DNA of 64,000 nt from Streptomyces venezuelae (GCF_008642355.1 NZ_CP029193.1:682001-746000); one strand, 5' to 3'. Shown: positions 1 to 8,221, numbered from the stretch's first letter. Notes: generated from the letters alone by a model not told the origin. Made by a program: numbers and translations.

Positions 1-252
1 GCCGCCGGGACCGGGGCTCGAACCGATCTCGTGACAGTGACCGGAAGACGGGGGCACGGGCACATCACCCCCGTCGCCCTCGTCGGCCCCCTCGCCCGCC
101 GCATCGTCGGCGCCCCCCGTGCTCACATGAAGTCCGGAAGACGCCAACGGCCCTTCGGCACCCTGGCCGTAATGATGCCCGCCGGAGCACACGAGCACGG
201 CGGCAAGCAGGAGGACGTACAACAGATTGCGGACGTACGGCCGAGGCAGCAC
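1..252 (-). CDS. Small secreted/membrane protein, 3' end outside window
   Basis: I do not recognise a characterised family. The frame stays open from a GTG at 252 to the window edge (84 codons seen). After a short basic N-terminus (residues 1-10) there is one hydrophobic segment (about 10-25) ending near a Cys, compatible with a signal peptide, lipid anchor or single membrane span. Then comes an acidic, Gly-rich stretch and an H-C-H motif (GHCHEIG). A GGAGGG lies just upstream of this GTG; an in-frame GTG at 297 is an alternative start. It follows the similar small exported protein at 343-792 on the same strand, so the two are probably co-transcribed. The C-terminus is not visible. Confidence 0.5.
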   Translation of the reverse strand, partial: MLPRPYVRNLLYVLLLAAVLVCSGGHHYGQGAEGPLASSGLHVSTGGADDAAGEGADEGDGGDVPVPPSSGHCHEIGSSPGPGG

Positions 253-342
253 AGACCCTCCGCGCGACAGCTGCCCGGACCGGAGGCGCACTGGCACCTG
301 CGGCCGGGACGAGGACAGACCGGTCGAAGCAGACCGGCCGGT

Positions 343-792
343 CTAGACGCGGAGGATCGTCAGGTCGGCGGCGTGCGCTATCGGAGCCACGAAGTCGCGC
401 CCCGCGACGCGCTGAGCAGTCACAGGCGCGGGCGCGTCATCCCGCCACGTGGAGTCCAGCGGCGAGAGACAGGGCAGATCGACACCGGGCCCTTGCGGAG
501 GCTGCCCCAACGCGCACTCCTCGACAGTGTGCGAGGGGGGATGGTCGTGCCGCTCCTGCCCCGGCACATCCGCGACGACGGACGCATCACGCCCCGCCGA
601 GTCCCCCGAAACGGCGGCCGAACCCGCCGCCACCACACCATGGCTCGACCCGAGGTGACGGCTGGTCGTCTCGGGACTGGCCACATGCGTGAACACCAGT
701 CCGAACAGAACGATCCCCAGCCCCACGACGCGCCACAGAGCCACCATCGAGCGGCTCCGACGCGTACCGGAAGAAGACCAGGCCGTCATCAC
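343..792 (-). CDS. Small exported protein, DUF6153-like
   Basis: 149 aa with a basic N-terminus, one hydrophobic segment (about residues 16-40) and an extracytoplasmic tail rich in Ser, Gly, His and Pro. The tail includes an HDHPPSHTVEEC motif. The layout resembles the actinobacterial DUF6153 family of small secreted proteins of unknown role, but this is from memory. AGGA precedes the GTG at 792; ATG at 789 is an equally good start. It is divergent from the DUF1801 gene at 993 and lies upstream of the comparable gene at 1-252. His/Cys clusters in both suggest metal contact, which is only inference. Confidence 0.55.
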   Translation of the reverse strand: MMTAWSSSGTRRSRSMVALWRVVGLGIVLFGLVFTHVASPETTSRHLGSSHGVVAAGSAAVSGDSAGRDASVVADVPGQERHDHPPSHTVEECALGQPPQGPGVDLPCLSPLDSTWRDDAPAPVTAQRVAGRDFVAPIAHAADLTILRV

Positions 793-855
793 ACGGCGAT
801 CCTAGCGGGCACTCTCACCGTCCTCCTCTCCGAGTGCGCGGTCCGTGGCTTCCGC

Positions 856-879
856 GGTGCTTTCCGTGGTGCTTTCCGT
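856..879. repeat. 12-bp tandem repeat between divergent genes
   Basis: Two exact tandem copies of GGTGCTTTCCGT (856-867, 868-879) lie in the spacer between the gene ending its 5' side at 792 and the DUF1801 gene at 993. No promoter box is obvious. The repeat may be a simple duplication or part of a regulatory region. Confidence 0.6.
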
Positions 880-992
880 GGTGAGCACGGAAGCCGTCCG
901 CACCTGCGACCGGGCAGGCTGTGATCACAGCGAACGGGCCGCCGTCCAACGGCGGCGGCACGGATCATGGATCGACAGCGCAGGGGTGGAAG

Positions 993-1439
993 ATGAGCAC
1001 CGTAGACGTTCACGAGGGGTTCTCGGCCGAGGAGCGGGCCGCGATGAAGGACCACGCCAAGGAGTTGAAGGCGGCGGCCCGTCGCGGCTCGCGTGCGGAC
1101 AAGGCGGCGGAGGCCGAGCGGGACGTTCTCGCGAGGATCGCCGAGATGGAGGACTCCGACCGGATCATGGCGGAGCGGGTGCACGCCGTCGTCACGGCGA
1201 ACGCCCCGGCCCTCGCGCCGAAGCTCTGGTACGGGATGCCCGCCTACGCGCTCGACGGAAAGGTCGTCTGCTTCTTCCAGAGTGCCGCCAAGTTCAAGGC
1301 CCGTTACGCGACCCTCGGGTTCAGCGATCTGGCCCAGCTGGACGAGGGACCGATGTGGGCGGCCGGCTTCGCGCTGCGCGAGGTGATCCCGGACGTGGAG
1401 GCGCGGATCGGTGCGCTCGTCAGACGGGCGGTGGGGTGA
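993..1439 (+). CDS. DUF1801 (YdhG/YdeI-like) protein
   Basis: 148 aa. The core W-Y-G-M-P-A-Y followed by DGKVVCFF and the later KARYATLGF are characteristic of the DUF1801/YdhG family. Members have been linked to iron or frataxin-like roles, but function in actinomycetes is not established. The first 50 residues are charged and helical, with several KAA/AAR runs, as in Streptomyces homologues that have a long N-terminal helix. ATG at 993 was chosen because a purine-rich GGGGTGGAAG lies directly before it. The gene stands alone, facing the 3' end of the LuxR-type regulator that ends at 1458. Confidence 0.75.
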   Translation: MSTVDVHEGFSAEERAAMKDHAKELKAAARRGSRADKAAEAERDVLARIAEMEDSDRIMAERVHAVVTANAPALAPKLWYGMPAYALDGKVVCFFQSAAKFKARYATLGFSDLAQLDEGPMWAAGFALREVIPDVEARIGALVRRAVG

Positions 1440-1457
1440 GGTCGGGGCGGGGTGGCC

Positions 1458-4373
1458 TCACTCGGGCGGCTCGGTTCGCTGTTCCTGTCGGCCGGTGATC
1501 GGGTCGAGGCCGAGGGACGTCAGTGCCGCCCTCCCCCGGTCCGCGTGCGCGCCGCCCGCGAGCAGCAGCGTCCGCGCCGCCTGGTACGGGCAGCCTGCCG
1601 CCTGGAACGCGGCCCGGGTCGCGAGGAGGCGTGGCACGTCCTCGTCGAGCAGCGCCTGTGCCCGTTCCACCTGCGCGGCGGCGAGCGCGTCGCCCGCCAC
1701 GACGGTGCGGGCGGAGTCGACGCGGGACTGGGCCTCCGGGTGGCGGGCCAGCACCGACGCCTCCGCCCGGAGAGTCACGTACCAGTGCAGCCAGACCCAG
1801 CACACCCACTTCCACACCGCGTCCGGGGACCGTGCGACGCTCGACAGGGCGGCGTCCGGATCTCCGTGGTGGAGCCGGACCATGGCGTCGAAGACGGCGC
1901 CGTAACCCTTGCGGTGCTGTTCGGCGGTGTCGGCCTGCTCCACGAGGGCCAGCCAGTCCGCCCGCCCCTCCACGTCGCCGCGCAGGCCGTGGATCATGGC
2001 GACCGACGCGGCCGCGGCGCCCAGCGAGAGTGAGCGCTGGCGGCCGCTGCGCTCCCACGCCTCGCGGAATCCGACGGCGCGAGCGAGCACGTCATCGGCG
2101 TGGCCGGCGAACGCGTCCGTGACGAGGAGCCACGACGTGGCCTGATGGCCCGCCTCAGCCAGCAACGGATGACTCGCCAGCTGCCCGCTCCAGCGCCGGG
2201 CTTGCGGCAACTCCCCCACGCCCAGCGCCGTTCCGGCCGCCATGGCCAGTGCGTCCATCACCTCGTGCGTCGCCGCCGGGGTGCGCGGCGACCTCGCCAG
2301 GACGTCGATCCGGCGGCGGGCGGCCTCAGCCGCGCCGAAGGACTCGCCTGCCCAGCACCGGGCGCCCGAGAGCGCGTCGAGAGCGGCCGACTCGGCCACG
2401 GGGTCGCCGGTCAGCCGGGCCAGCGCGACGGCGCGTTCGGCGTACGCGACCGTCTCCCGCGCGGTGTTGTCCGCGCCCCCTTGCAGCGCGCCGAAGGCAT
2501 CCGCGGTCACCGCCGCCTCGGCCAGCGCGAGCGCCGCCTCGGCCGCCGTGTCGCCCGCGTCGGACATCTCGTGCGCCTGCGCCAGTACGTCCTTGATCTC
2601 CGCCTCGACGGGGATGGCCGGGAACGACGTGGAGAAGCGGTAGGCGACGGTGGCGGCCGCCGCGAGGTCGCGGCAGGCGTCGGCGGTGTCGCCGGCTCGG
2701 CGAGCGGCGTCGGCGGCGGCCCGGTGCAGGCGGAACATGTCGTCGCCGAGACGGCGGCACCCGGCCACCCCGGCGGCCCGACGCAGTGCCGCGGCGGCCC
2801 CGGCGTCGTCCGACGACTCCCCGGCCAGCTCGGCGGCCTGCTCGAACCGCTCCTGCGACTCGGCGACGAGATGGCGGGCGAAGGCCAGCTCGGCGAGGAG
2901 TCCGGCGAGACGACGGGCGTCGGCGCGCTGCTCGGGCCTGCCGCGCGCCCAGGCCAGGGCGGCCCTGATGTCCTGCGCCCCCGCGTCGAAGCGGGCCCGC
3001 CACTCGTCGCCGCCGGTGTCCGCGCCGTCCCGCAGGTCTTCCGCACCGGCCAGGCACCACGCCAGGTGCCGGGACCGGACGCCGGTCAGTTCACCGGCGT
3101 GGACGAGTTGTTCCGTGCCGTACTGGCGGATGGTCTCCAGCGCCTGGTACCGGGTGCCGGTCGCGGAGGGGACCGCGGTCAGCAGACTGTGCTCGGCAAG
3201 CCGCCCGAGCCCGTCGGCGACCGCAGCCCAGGAGCCGGGCCCGGCCACGGAGTCGACCCCGTCCGCGGAGTCGAACCCGGCCACGGAGTCGGCCCCGCCC
3301 ACCTCCGCGTCACCCCCCAGGGCCGTACTCACCGCCGCGTCCACCGTGAACGGCGCCACGAACACCGCAACCCGCCGCAACAGCGCCTGGTCCTGCGGGG
3401 CGAGAAGGCCATGGCTCCAGTCGAGCACGGCCCGCAACGACCGGTGCCGGTCGTCGGCGCGGGCGCCGCCCGCCAGCATCCGCAGTTGGTCGGAGAGACC
3501 GGCCGTCAGCCCGTCGAGACCGAGCGTCGGCCACCGTGCCGCCGCGAGTTCGATCGCGAGCGCCATGCCGTCGAGCCGCTCGCACAGGTCCACGACCCCC
3601 TCGCCGACCGCAGGGCCCGGCGGCCACCCCACGGCCGCCGCCCTCTCCATGAACAAGGTCACCGCTTCCGACTCGTCGCCACCGGCCCGTGACAGCGGCG
3701 GGACGGAGAAGACCCGTTCGAAGGGCGCCAGAAGCCGGGCCCGGCTCGTCGCGAGGACCCGCAACCGAGGGCAGGCCGCCAACAGCCGCTCCAGGAAGGG
3801 CGCGACGCCCTCCCTCACGTGCTCGCAGTTGTCCAGGACCAGCAGGGCCTCACGGCCCGCCAGAGCCGCCGTGAGCACCTCGGCGAGTCCGCGCCCGGGC
3901 TGCTCGCCCACGTGCACCGCGGCCGCGACCGCCGCGTCCACCCTGCCGGGGTCGGTGAGCGGGGCCAGATCGACGAACCACGCGCCGTCGGCGAAGTCGT
4001 CCGTGACGTCCGCGGCCACCGCGAGGGCGAGCCGCGTCTTGCCCACCCCGCCCGGGCCGACCGCGGTCACCTGCCGGTGCGTCCGCACCGCCGTCGCCAG
4101 TTCCTCGCGTTCCCGCCCGCGGCCGACGAACGTCGTCAGGGGTGCGGGCAGTCGGCCCACCGCGTCGGGTGCCGGGCCACGGCTCGACGCCGCCGCCCGG
4201 CGGGACAGCGCCCGCCGGTCGGGCACCTCCAACTTGCGCAACAGCGAAGAGACATGGGACTCGACAGTGCGCACGGAGATGAAGAGCCGCGCGGCGATCT
4301 CCGCGTTGCTGAGGTGCTCCCCGAGCAGAGCGAGCACGTCGGCTTCCCGAGCCGAGACCACAGAACTGGACAT
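1458..4373 (-). CDS. LuxR-type HTH / ATPase regulator (large)
   Basis: 971 aa. Residues 1-60 form a LuxR HTH (SAREADVLALLGEHLSNAEI, then ISVRTVESH). The HTH is at the N-terminus rather than the C-terminus usual in LAL regulators. From about residue 80 there is an NB-ARC/AAA-type ATPase with Walker A GPGGVGKTRLA and a Walker-B-like LLVLDNCEHV, followed by a long Ala-rich helical repeat region of TPR type to the end. Such proteins act as ATP-dependent transcription switches for nearby or secondary-metabolic genes. ATG at 4373 is taken as the start because the HTH begins at once and there is no ribosome site upstream. A GATAAT six bases before the ATG suggests a leaderless message. It follows the methyltransferase gene by 73 bp on the same strand. 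Confidence 0.85.
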   Translation of the reverse strand: MSSSVVSAREADVLALLGEHLSNAEIAARLFISVRTVESHVSSLLRKLEVPDRRALSRRAAASSRGPAPDAVGRLPAPLTTFVGRGREREELATAVRTHRQVTAVGPGGVGKTRLALAVAADVTDDFADGAWFVDLAPLTDPGRVDAAVAAAVHVGEQPGRGLAEVLTAALAGREALLVLDNCEHVREGVAPFLERLLAACPRLRVLATSRARLLAPFERVFSVPPLSRAGGDESEAVTLFMERAAAVGWPPGPAVGEGVVDLCERLDGMALAIELAAARWPTLGLDGLTAGLSDQLRMLAGGARADDRHRSLRAVLDWSHGLLAPQDQALLRRVAVFVAPFTVDAAVSTALGGDAEVGGADSVAGFDSADGVDSVAGPGSWAAVADGLGRLAEHSLLTAVPSATGTRYQALETIRQYGTEQLVHAGELTGVRSRHLAWCLAGAEDLRDGADTGGDEWRARFDAGAQDIRAALAWARGRPEQRADARRLAGLLAELAFARHLVAESQERFEQAAELAGESSDDAGAAAALRRAAGVAGCRRLGDDMFRLHRAAADAARRAGDTADACRDLAAAATVAYRFSTSFPAIPVEAEIKDVLAQAHEMSDAGDTAAEAALALAEAAVTADAFGALQGGADNTARETVAYAERAVALARLTGDPVAESAALDALSGARCWAGESFGAAEAARRRIDVLARSPRTPAATHEVMDALAMAAGTALGVGELPQARRWSGQLASHPLLAEAGHQATSWLLVTDAFAGHADDVLARAVGFREAWERSGRQRSLSLGAAAASVAMIHGLRGDVEGRADWLALVEQADTAEQHRKGYGAVFDAMVRLHHGDPDAALSSVARSPDAVWKWVCWVWLHWYVTLRAEASVLARHPEAQSRVDSARTVVAGDALAAAQVERAQALLDEDVPRLLATRAAFQAAGCPYQAARTLLLAGGAHADRGRAALTSLGLDPITGRQEQRTEPPE

Positions 4374-4417
4374 CCGGCCATTATCCGTGAGGGTGTGCGA
4401 CGAGGGTGTGCGACGCC
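4374..4417 (-). promoter_or_regulatory. Candidate leaderless promoter with tandem 13-bp repeat
   Basis: On the minus strand GTCGCACACCCTC occurs twice in direct tandem. It is followed by ACG, GATAAT, six bases and the ATG at 4373. GATAAT fits an actinomycete -10 box with its start point at the A of the ATG, and no Shine-Dalgarno is present. The repeat occupies the -35 zone, where no good -35 hexamer exists, so it may be an activator or autoregulator site. This is inference from position. Confidence 0.45.
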
Positions 4418-4446
4418 TTCCGTCAGGACCCGGGCGGCCCCGACCG

Positions 4447-5337
4447 TCAGGCAGCGGGGGCCCGGCGCGCGTGGAAAATCCCCCAGCGCAGCAGGCCGTG
4501 CCGCGTGATGTCCACCCACAGCGGCAGGTTGGCGAGCAGCCCGTCCACGTACGCCGGGCTGATGACACCGCGCAGTTCCCCGCTGCGGTGCCGCACCTCT
4601 TCGTGGAGGCGTGCGTAGTGCGTGGCGAGGTCCTCGGTGCGGTCCTCGAAGTCGAGTTCGAGGCCGAGGGCGGACAGGCTGTCCCGGTAGTACGACGGCG
4701 TCGCGAGGCTCCGGACGCCGAGACGGGACAGCGCGGGCCGCAGCTCCTGCGCCGACGCGTCCTCGGCCGCCATGATGTCCGAGAAGACGAGTGCGCCACC
4801 GGGCCTCAGCACGCGTACGGCTTCGCCCAACGCGCCGTCCCGGTCCGCCACATGGCACAGGACCTCCAGGGACCAGACCACGTCGAAGCGGTGCGCCTCG
4901 TAGGGCAGGCGGTTGAGGGAGCCCGACACGACCTCGATCAGGTCGTCCAGCCCTCGTCGGGCATTCGCCGCGCGGTGGCGTACGTTGTGCTCCTCGCTGA
5001 GGTCGAGCGCCATCACCCGGCAGCCGAAACGCTCCGCGAGGGCACGGGCCGAACCGCCGTACCCCGAACCGAGGTCGAGCACGGCGGCGTCCGGCCCGAG
5101 CAGATCCTCGACACGGTCCGCGACGTGCCGCACAGTGCGGCGCGAGGCGTCCGCGATGGCCTCGCGCTCGTGGGCGTAGAGGCCGATGTGGATGTCCTCA
5201 CCGCCCCAGACGGCGTCGTAGAAGGCGTCGACGTCACTCGTCTCGTAGTAACGGCGGGTCGACGCCTCGATGTCGGGTGCGCTGCTGTCCTCGCCCAGGT
5301 CGGGTGCGCTGCTGTCATCGCCGGCGGTCTCGGTCAC
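4447..5337 (-). CDS. SAM-dependent methyltransferase, sarcosine/dimethylglycine N-methyltransferase-like
   Basis: 296 aa. Class I methyltransferase fold with motif I VLDLGSGYGGSAR (about residue 90), acidic post-I residue in ALDLSEEHN, and a motif IV region FDVVWSLEVLCHV. The N-terminal YYETSDVDAFYDAVWGGEDI resembles sarcosine/dimethylglycine N-methyltransferases and related small-molecule methyltransferases; the substrate cannot be fixed from sequence. The start is placed at GTG 5337, after which a 9-residue unit (DSSAPDLGE) is duplicated, reflecting an 18-nt direct repeat. The LuxR-type regulator follows on the same strand 73 bp downstream, so a joint role in a small metabolic response, such as osmolyte methylation, is possible but unproven. 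Confidence 0.75.
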   Translation of the reverse strand: MTETAGDDSSAPDLGEDSSAPDIEASTRRYYETSDVDAFYDAVWGGEDIHIGLYAHEREAIADASRRTVRHVADRVEDLLGPDAAVLDLGSGYGGSARALAERFGCRVMALDLSEEHNVRHRAANARRGLDDLIEVVSGSLNRLPYEAHRFDVVWSLEVLCHVADRDGALGEAVRVLRPGGALVFSDIMAAEDASAQELRPALSRLGVRSLATPSYYRDSLSALGLELDFEDRTEDLATHYARLHEEVRHRSGELRGVISPAYVDGLLANLPLWVDITRHGLLRWGIFHARRAPAA

Positions 5338-5845
5338 GGCACGTGCATACCCCGCATTCCGCCCGCCGACGCACCAGGCGATGCCGCCGACGCCCCGTCC
5401 CAGGAGTTCACTGCTGAGCGGCCGTCCAGTTGAGTCACGGTCGTTGACAGTTCGCTCAGTTCTGAGAGGGCGGCAATCATGCGTGCCCACACGCGTTCTG
5501 TCCCGCGATCCCCGCCGGGGAGCGCCCATGGCCAGAGCTCAAGCGTCAACAGACGATCAAATCCGAAAGCAAATGCCCATTTGCTTCCGGTCAGGTTCCG
5601 TCAACGCTCACTGGGGCGCAATTTGAGCCTACATGGCCAATTCTGACAGGGCTACAAGAGTTTGAGTAAACGCGTGGGCGCATATGCCCATAACTGTCCG
5701 TGGCGGTCGCGCAACGATCGGTCGGGCCAGTAAGGTCCGGGCACCGGCCATCGCCGGAAACGACAGTGACCCTGGCGGCCGTCCAAAGCGAGCCAGGGCC
5801 TGCCGATCTTCTGCAACCAGTCCGACGAAATAAGGGAGACCCCTC
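5338..5845. other. 508-bp intergenic region
   Basis: This spacer between the methyltransferase (minus) and a small membrane protein (plus) is less GC-rich than its surroundings and holds no convincing gene. It carries the inverted repeat at 5563-5590 and a short CTCAG-TT-CTGAG palindrome near 5455. A TTGACA near 5442 has no partner -10 at standard spacing. Confidence 0.7.
5563..5590. promoter_or_regulatory. 13-bp inverted repeat, candidate operator
   Basis: Arms CCGAAAGCAAATG (5563-5575) and CATTTGCTTCCGG (5578-5590) are separated by CC; 12 of 13 pairs match and the inner nine are perfect. With a two-base spacer it suits a dimeric repressor better than a hairpin. It lies between divergent genes. 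Confidence 0.55.
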
Positions 5846-6115
5846 ATGCCCTCAGACCGTCATCAACACCGAGGTCAGGGCCCTACTGTGCCCTTGACCG
5901 CGGGCTGCGAAGCTATCATGCCGCCTCGCAGAGGATTTGAAACGGCCGGTACCTTCACTGTCACGGCACGCGGTGCCTTCTTCATCTCGCTCGTGGTGCT
6001 GCCCCTCATCGCCATCTACGGCGCCGAGCACACCGGAATGGTCACGCTGGCAGCGGTCTGTGTGACCGCGGCGCAGTCCTCGCATCTCATCTACCGGCGA
6101 GTTCACCGTCACTGA
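5846..6115 (+). CDS. Small single-span membrane protein, unknown
   Basis: 89 aa, family not recognised. Residues 1-37 are polar and basic. A hydrophobic segment (ARGAFFISLVVLPLIAIYGA, about 42-61) is followed by a weaker second one (MVTLAAVCVTAA) and a short basic tail HLIYRRVHRH. GGGAG precedes the ATG at 5846 at good spacing; an internal ATG near 5920 would give a shorter version without the polar N-terminus. It precedes the XRE regulator by 169 bp on the same strand. Confidence 0.5.
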   Translation: MPSDRHQHRGQGPTVPLTAGCEAIMPPRRGFETAGTFTVTARGAFFISLVVLPLIAIYGAEHTGMVTLAAVCVTAAQSSHLIYRRVHRH

Positions 6116-6284
6116 CACCTCGTGACACCTGACGTCGCGTAGAGCGGGCCAGTCCTGCCGGACCGGGCCGGCCCGCCCATTCCCCCGCCCACCCACGGCG
6201 CGATTCGTTGTGAGACAGGCAGTCAACGCCCCGTTCGCCGCACGAAATCGACGCGCTGTGTCCCCCGAAAGAGGCACCCTCGTC

Positions 6285-7406
6285 ATGACGGCCACCCGAC
6301 GCTGCGCGAACTGTCGGCGCTCCTTCACTCCCAAAGGCGGCCCCGGCCGACCCAGGTTGTACTGCACCACCACCTGCCGTGCGGCGGCCCACCGCAAAGC
6401 CCCGCCCGACGACGCAGCGACCGACGCATCGCACCACGAGCTGATAGTCGAGATAGCCGAGACCCTCCGTGTGCAGGCGGACTCCCTGATCGCCTCCGTC
6501 CACGAGCGACAGGGCAGCAGCGAACTGCTGAGGCACCGCGTGGAGCTGGCTCGGCAGTTGGAGGACCTGGAGGCCGCCGTGATCCGTCGTGCTCGCGTCG
6601 CCGGCGAGTCCTGGCAGACCCTGGCCGCCCCACTCCGGATCAGCAACGAAACGCTGCGCAAGAAGTGGTCGGCGCAGGCCCTGGAACGGCGCCTGGAGCG
6701 GCGCGTGTCCAGTTCGGCCGAACCCTCGGCCAGACCACCCGACGGCCCGGTCTTCCTGCCGCGTCAGCGAGGCACCATGGTCGGGCAGGTGCCCAGAACG
6801 CGCGCGGACGACACAACGCCCCCCACGCCTACGCCTTCACCCCTCACCGGTGACGCCGCCGCCCCTCGCACGGCCCGCCAGCTCCTCTGCGCAGCCCTGT
6901 CCCAACTGCAGCGCCACCAGGGCGGATCACTGCGTGAGCTCGCGGACCACGCGGGGATCACTCCCTCCTACGTCTCGCGTGTACTCAGCGGCGAACGCCG
7001 CCCTTCCTGGCCGGTCACCCGCGCCATCGTGGAATCCTGCGGCGAGGAGCCCGCCGTGCTGTATCCACTGTGGCGCCTTGCCCACGGTCAGCCCGTGGAC
7101 GTCCGGGTGGTCACCTCGGAGCAAGCGGCTCTCGAGTTCCACCGCTTCATCCGCAGCCTGCACCTCGCGGCCGACCGGCCGGACCCCAGCCTGCTGGTTC
7201 AACCCGGCAACCACGAGCTCGGCGTCACCGAAGTGGACCAGGTCCTGACTCAGGTATACGTGCCGGACTGGCCCACCACCGTGCGCCTCGTCAGCGCCCT
7301 GCGGGGCCGTCCCACCGACGTCCGCCCGCTGTGGCACGCCGCCCGCACCCTGCCGCCCAAGTCTCCCGGCGACCGCTGCTCGCTCCAGGCCGCTTCCTTC
7401 GGCTGA
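6285..7406 (+). CDS. XRE-family HTH regulator with N-terminal zinc knuckle
   Basis: 373 aa. Residues 7-35 carry a C-x2-C ... YC-x3-C arrangement (CANC ... YCTTTC), the small zinc-knuckle type seen in actinomycete proteins. A helical region with a second possible HTH follows (GESWQTLAAPL, about 105-125). After a Pro/Thr-rich linker comes an XRE HTH at about 225-275 (LRELADHAGITPSYVSRVLSG). The C-terminal 100 residues are helical. ATG 6285 is preferred because AGAGG lies upstream; GTG 6258 is possible. It is followed on the same strand by a DUF742-type gene after 39 bp, suggesting a regulatory operon. Confidence 0.75.
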   Translation: MTATRRCANCRRSFTPKGGPGRPRLYCTTTCRAAAHRKAPPDDAATDASHHELIVEIAETLRVQADSLIASVHERQGSSELLRHRVELARQLEDLEAAVIRRARVAGESWQTLAAPLRISNETLRKKWSAQALERRLERRVSSSAEPSARPPDGPVFLPRQRGTMVGQVPRTRADDTTPPTPTPSPLTGDAAAPRTARQLLCAALSQLQRHQGGSLRELADHAGITPSYVSRVLSGERRPSWPVTRAIVESCGEEPAVLYPLWRLAHGQPVDVRVVTSEQAALEFHRFIRSLHLAADRPDPSLLVQPGNHELGVTEVDQVLTQVYVPDWPTTVRLVSALRGRPTDVRPLWHAARTLPPKSPGDRCSLQAASFG

Positions 7407-7445
7407 CGGCCTCGCACCGACCGCTCCACTCCTCAGGGGGAACCG

Positions 7446-7862
7446 TTGACCACCCTGCGCACACCACACCCGTCCCGACTCGCCTTCCCCGACGCCCGTG
7501 GCACGAACGAGACCGCCCGACGGCCGACCGGCCTGTGTCACACCTGGCGGCGGACCGGCCACCGCACCCGGCCTCGCTACCAGTTGGCCGTCGAAACACT
7601 CGTGATCACGACAGCGGACGAGGCGTCCCTGGCGGAACAGCCGGTGCGCCACCGGCGGATCGCCCGGCTGTGCCGCGAGGTGACCTCGGTCGCCGAGGTG
7701 TCCGCGCTCCTGCGCCTCCCACTGGGCACGACCCGTGTCCTCCTCGCCGACCTCACCGAGACCGGTGTCGTCGACGTCCAGCCCCTGGCCGCACAGTCCC
7801 CTGACGGCTCTCCGGCCACACCCATGCTGGAGCGCGTACTCGCCGGACTGCTCGCTCTCTGA
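7446..7862 (+). CDS. DUF742-type winged-helix protein
   Basis: 138 aa. The C-terminal 85 residues (RIARLCREVTSVAEVSALLR, LPLGTTRVLLADL, then GVVDV) match the DUF742 winged-helix module known from the CvnC subunit of Streptomyces conservons, which normally sit between a roadblock protein and a GTPase. No kinase, roadblock or GTPase gene is present here, so this is a solitary copy. The N-terminal 50 residues are basic and unlike CvnC. The start is TTG at 7446, preceded by a strong CAGGGGG at proper spacing. It lies 39 bp after the XRE gene and 53 bp before the next small gene. Confidence 0.65.
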   Translation: MTTLRTPHPSRLAFPDARGTNETARRPTGLCHTWRRTGHRTRPRYQLAVETLVITTADEASLAEQPVRHRRIARLCREVTSVAEVSALLRLPLGTTRVLLADLTETGVVDVQPLAAQSPDGSPATPMLERVLAGLLAL

Positions 7863-7903
7863 ACACTCGGATCCACGCTCGCACGTCGAGCCGCAACAAC
7901 CCG

Positions 7904-7915
7904 CGGAGATCTCCG
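7904..7915 (+). promoter_or_regulatory. Perfect palindrome containing the ribosome-binding site
   Basis: CGGAGATCTCCG is a perfect 12-bp palindrome ending immediately before the ATG at 7916. Its left half supplies the GGAG Shine-Dalgarno for that gene. Self-pairing between transcripts or binding of a dimeric protein could mask the site. Confidence 0.5.
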
Positions 7916-8221
7916 ATGGCCAACGAAACCACCAACACCGCGTTCTACCGCTGGCTGCTCACTCAGTGCCGGAGGGCCGGGTACGACATCGACGCCCTGG
8001 AAACGCACACCGAGATCATCATGATCACCTCCGTGGCACTCAGCGAGGGACTGACCCCCGAGACCACCGGGCACATCGCCGACGCACTCGGCGTCACATC
8101 CCGGGAACTCACCCGCGCCTACCTCGGCGAGATGCGACGGAAAACCATCCCCGAACTCCTCACCCATCCCGACCTGGCAGCGCTTGACACCCACCTCAAC
8201 GAAATCGCGGGCACCGCCTAG
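7916..8221 (+). CDS. Small helical protein with HTH-like segment, unknown
   Basis: 101 aa, family not recognised. Predominantly helical; residues 60-88 (TGHIADALGVTSRELTRAYL) read like a helix-turn-helix, although the protein is short. It follows the DUF742 gene by 53 bp and is probably the last gene of the XRE operon. Its stop overlaps by 4 bp the stop of the convergent Imm53-like gene, marking the border between the regulator set and the toxin-immunity cassette. Confidence 0.65.
   Translation: MANETTNTAFYRWLLTQCRRAGYDIDALETHTEIIMITSVALSEGLTPETTGHIADALGVTSRELTRAYLGEMRRKTIPELLTHPDLAALDTHLNEIAGTA

Noticed and set aside
1..40. T-loop-like GGTTCGAGCCCC on the minus strand, suggesting a tRNA end
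   Set aside because: The flanking bases do not form a 5-bp T stem, and the stretch is inside an open, well-behaved coding frame.
330..350. Half of a DasR-like site (GGTCTAGAC)
   Set aside because: Only a partial match, placed at the end of a gene rather than before one.
31..924. Long plus-strand open frame
   Set aside because: It is antisense to two genes with signal sequences, is very Arg/Pro-rich and includes tandem GAFR repeats from a DNA repeat; typical shadow in GC-rich DNA.
4374..4799. 142-codon extension of the LuxR-type protein
   Set aside because: Overlaps the methyltransferase gene in another frame, Arg/Ser/Thr-rich, and the HTH starts right after ATG 4373.
5442..5475. TTGACA as a -35 box in the 5.3-5.8 kb spacer
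   Set aside because: No TAnnnT sequence at 16-19 bases downstream.
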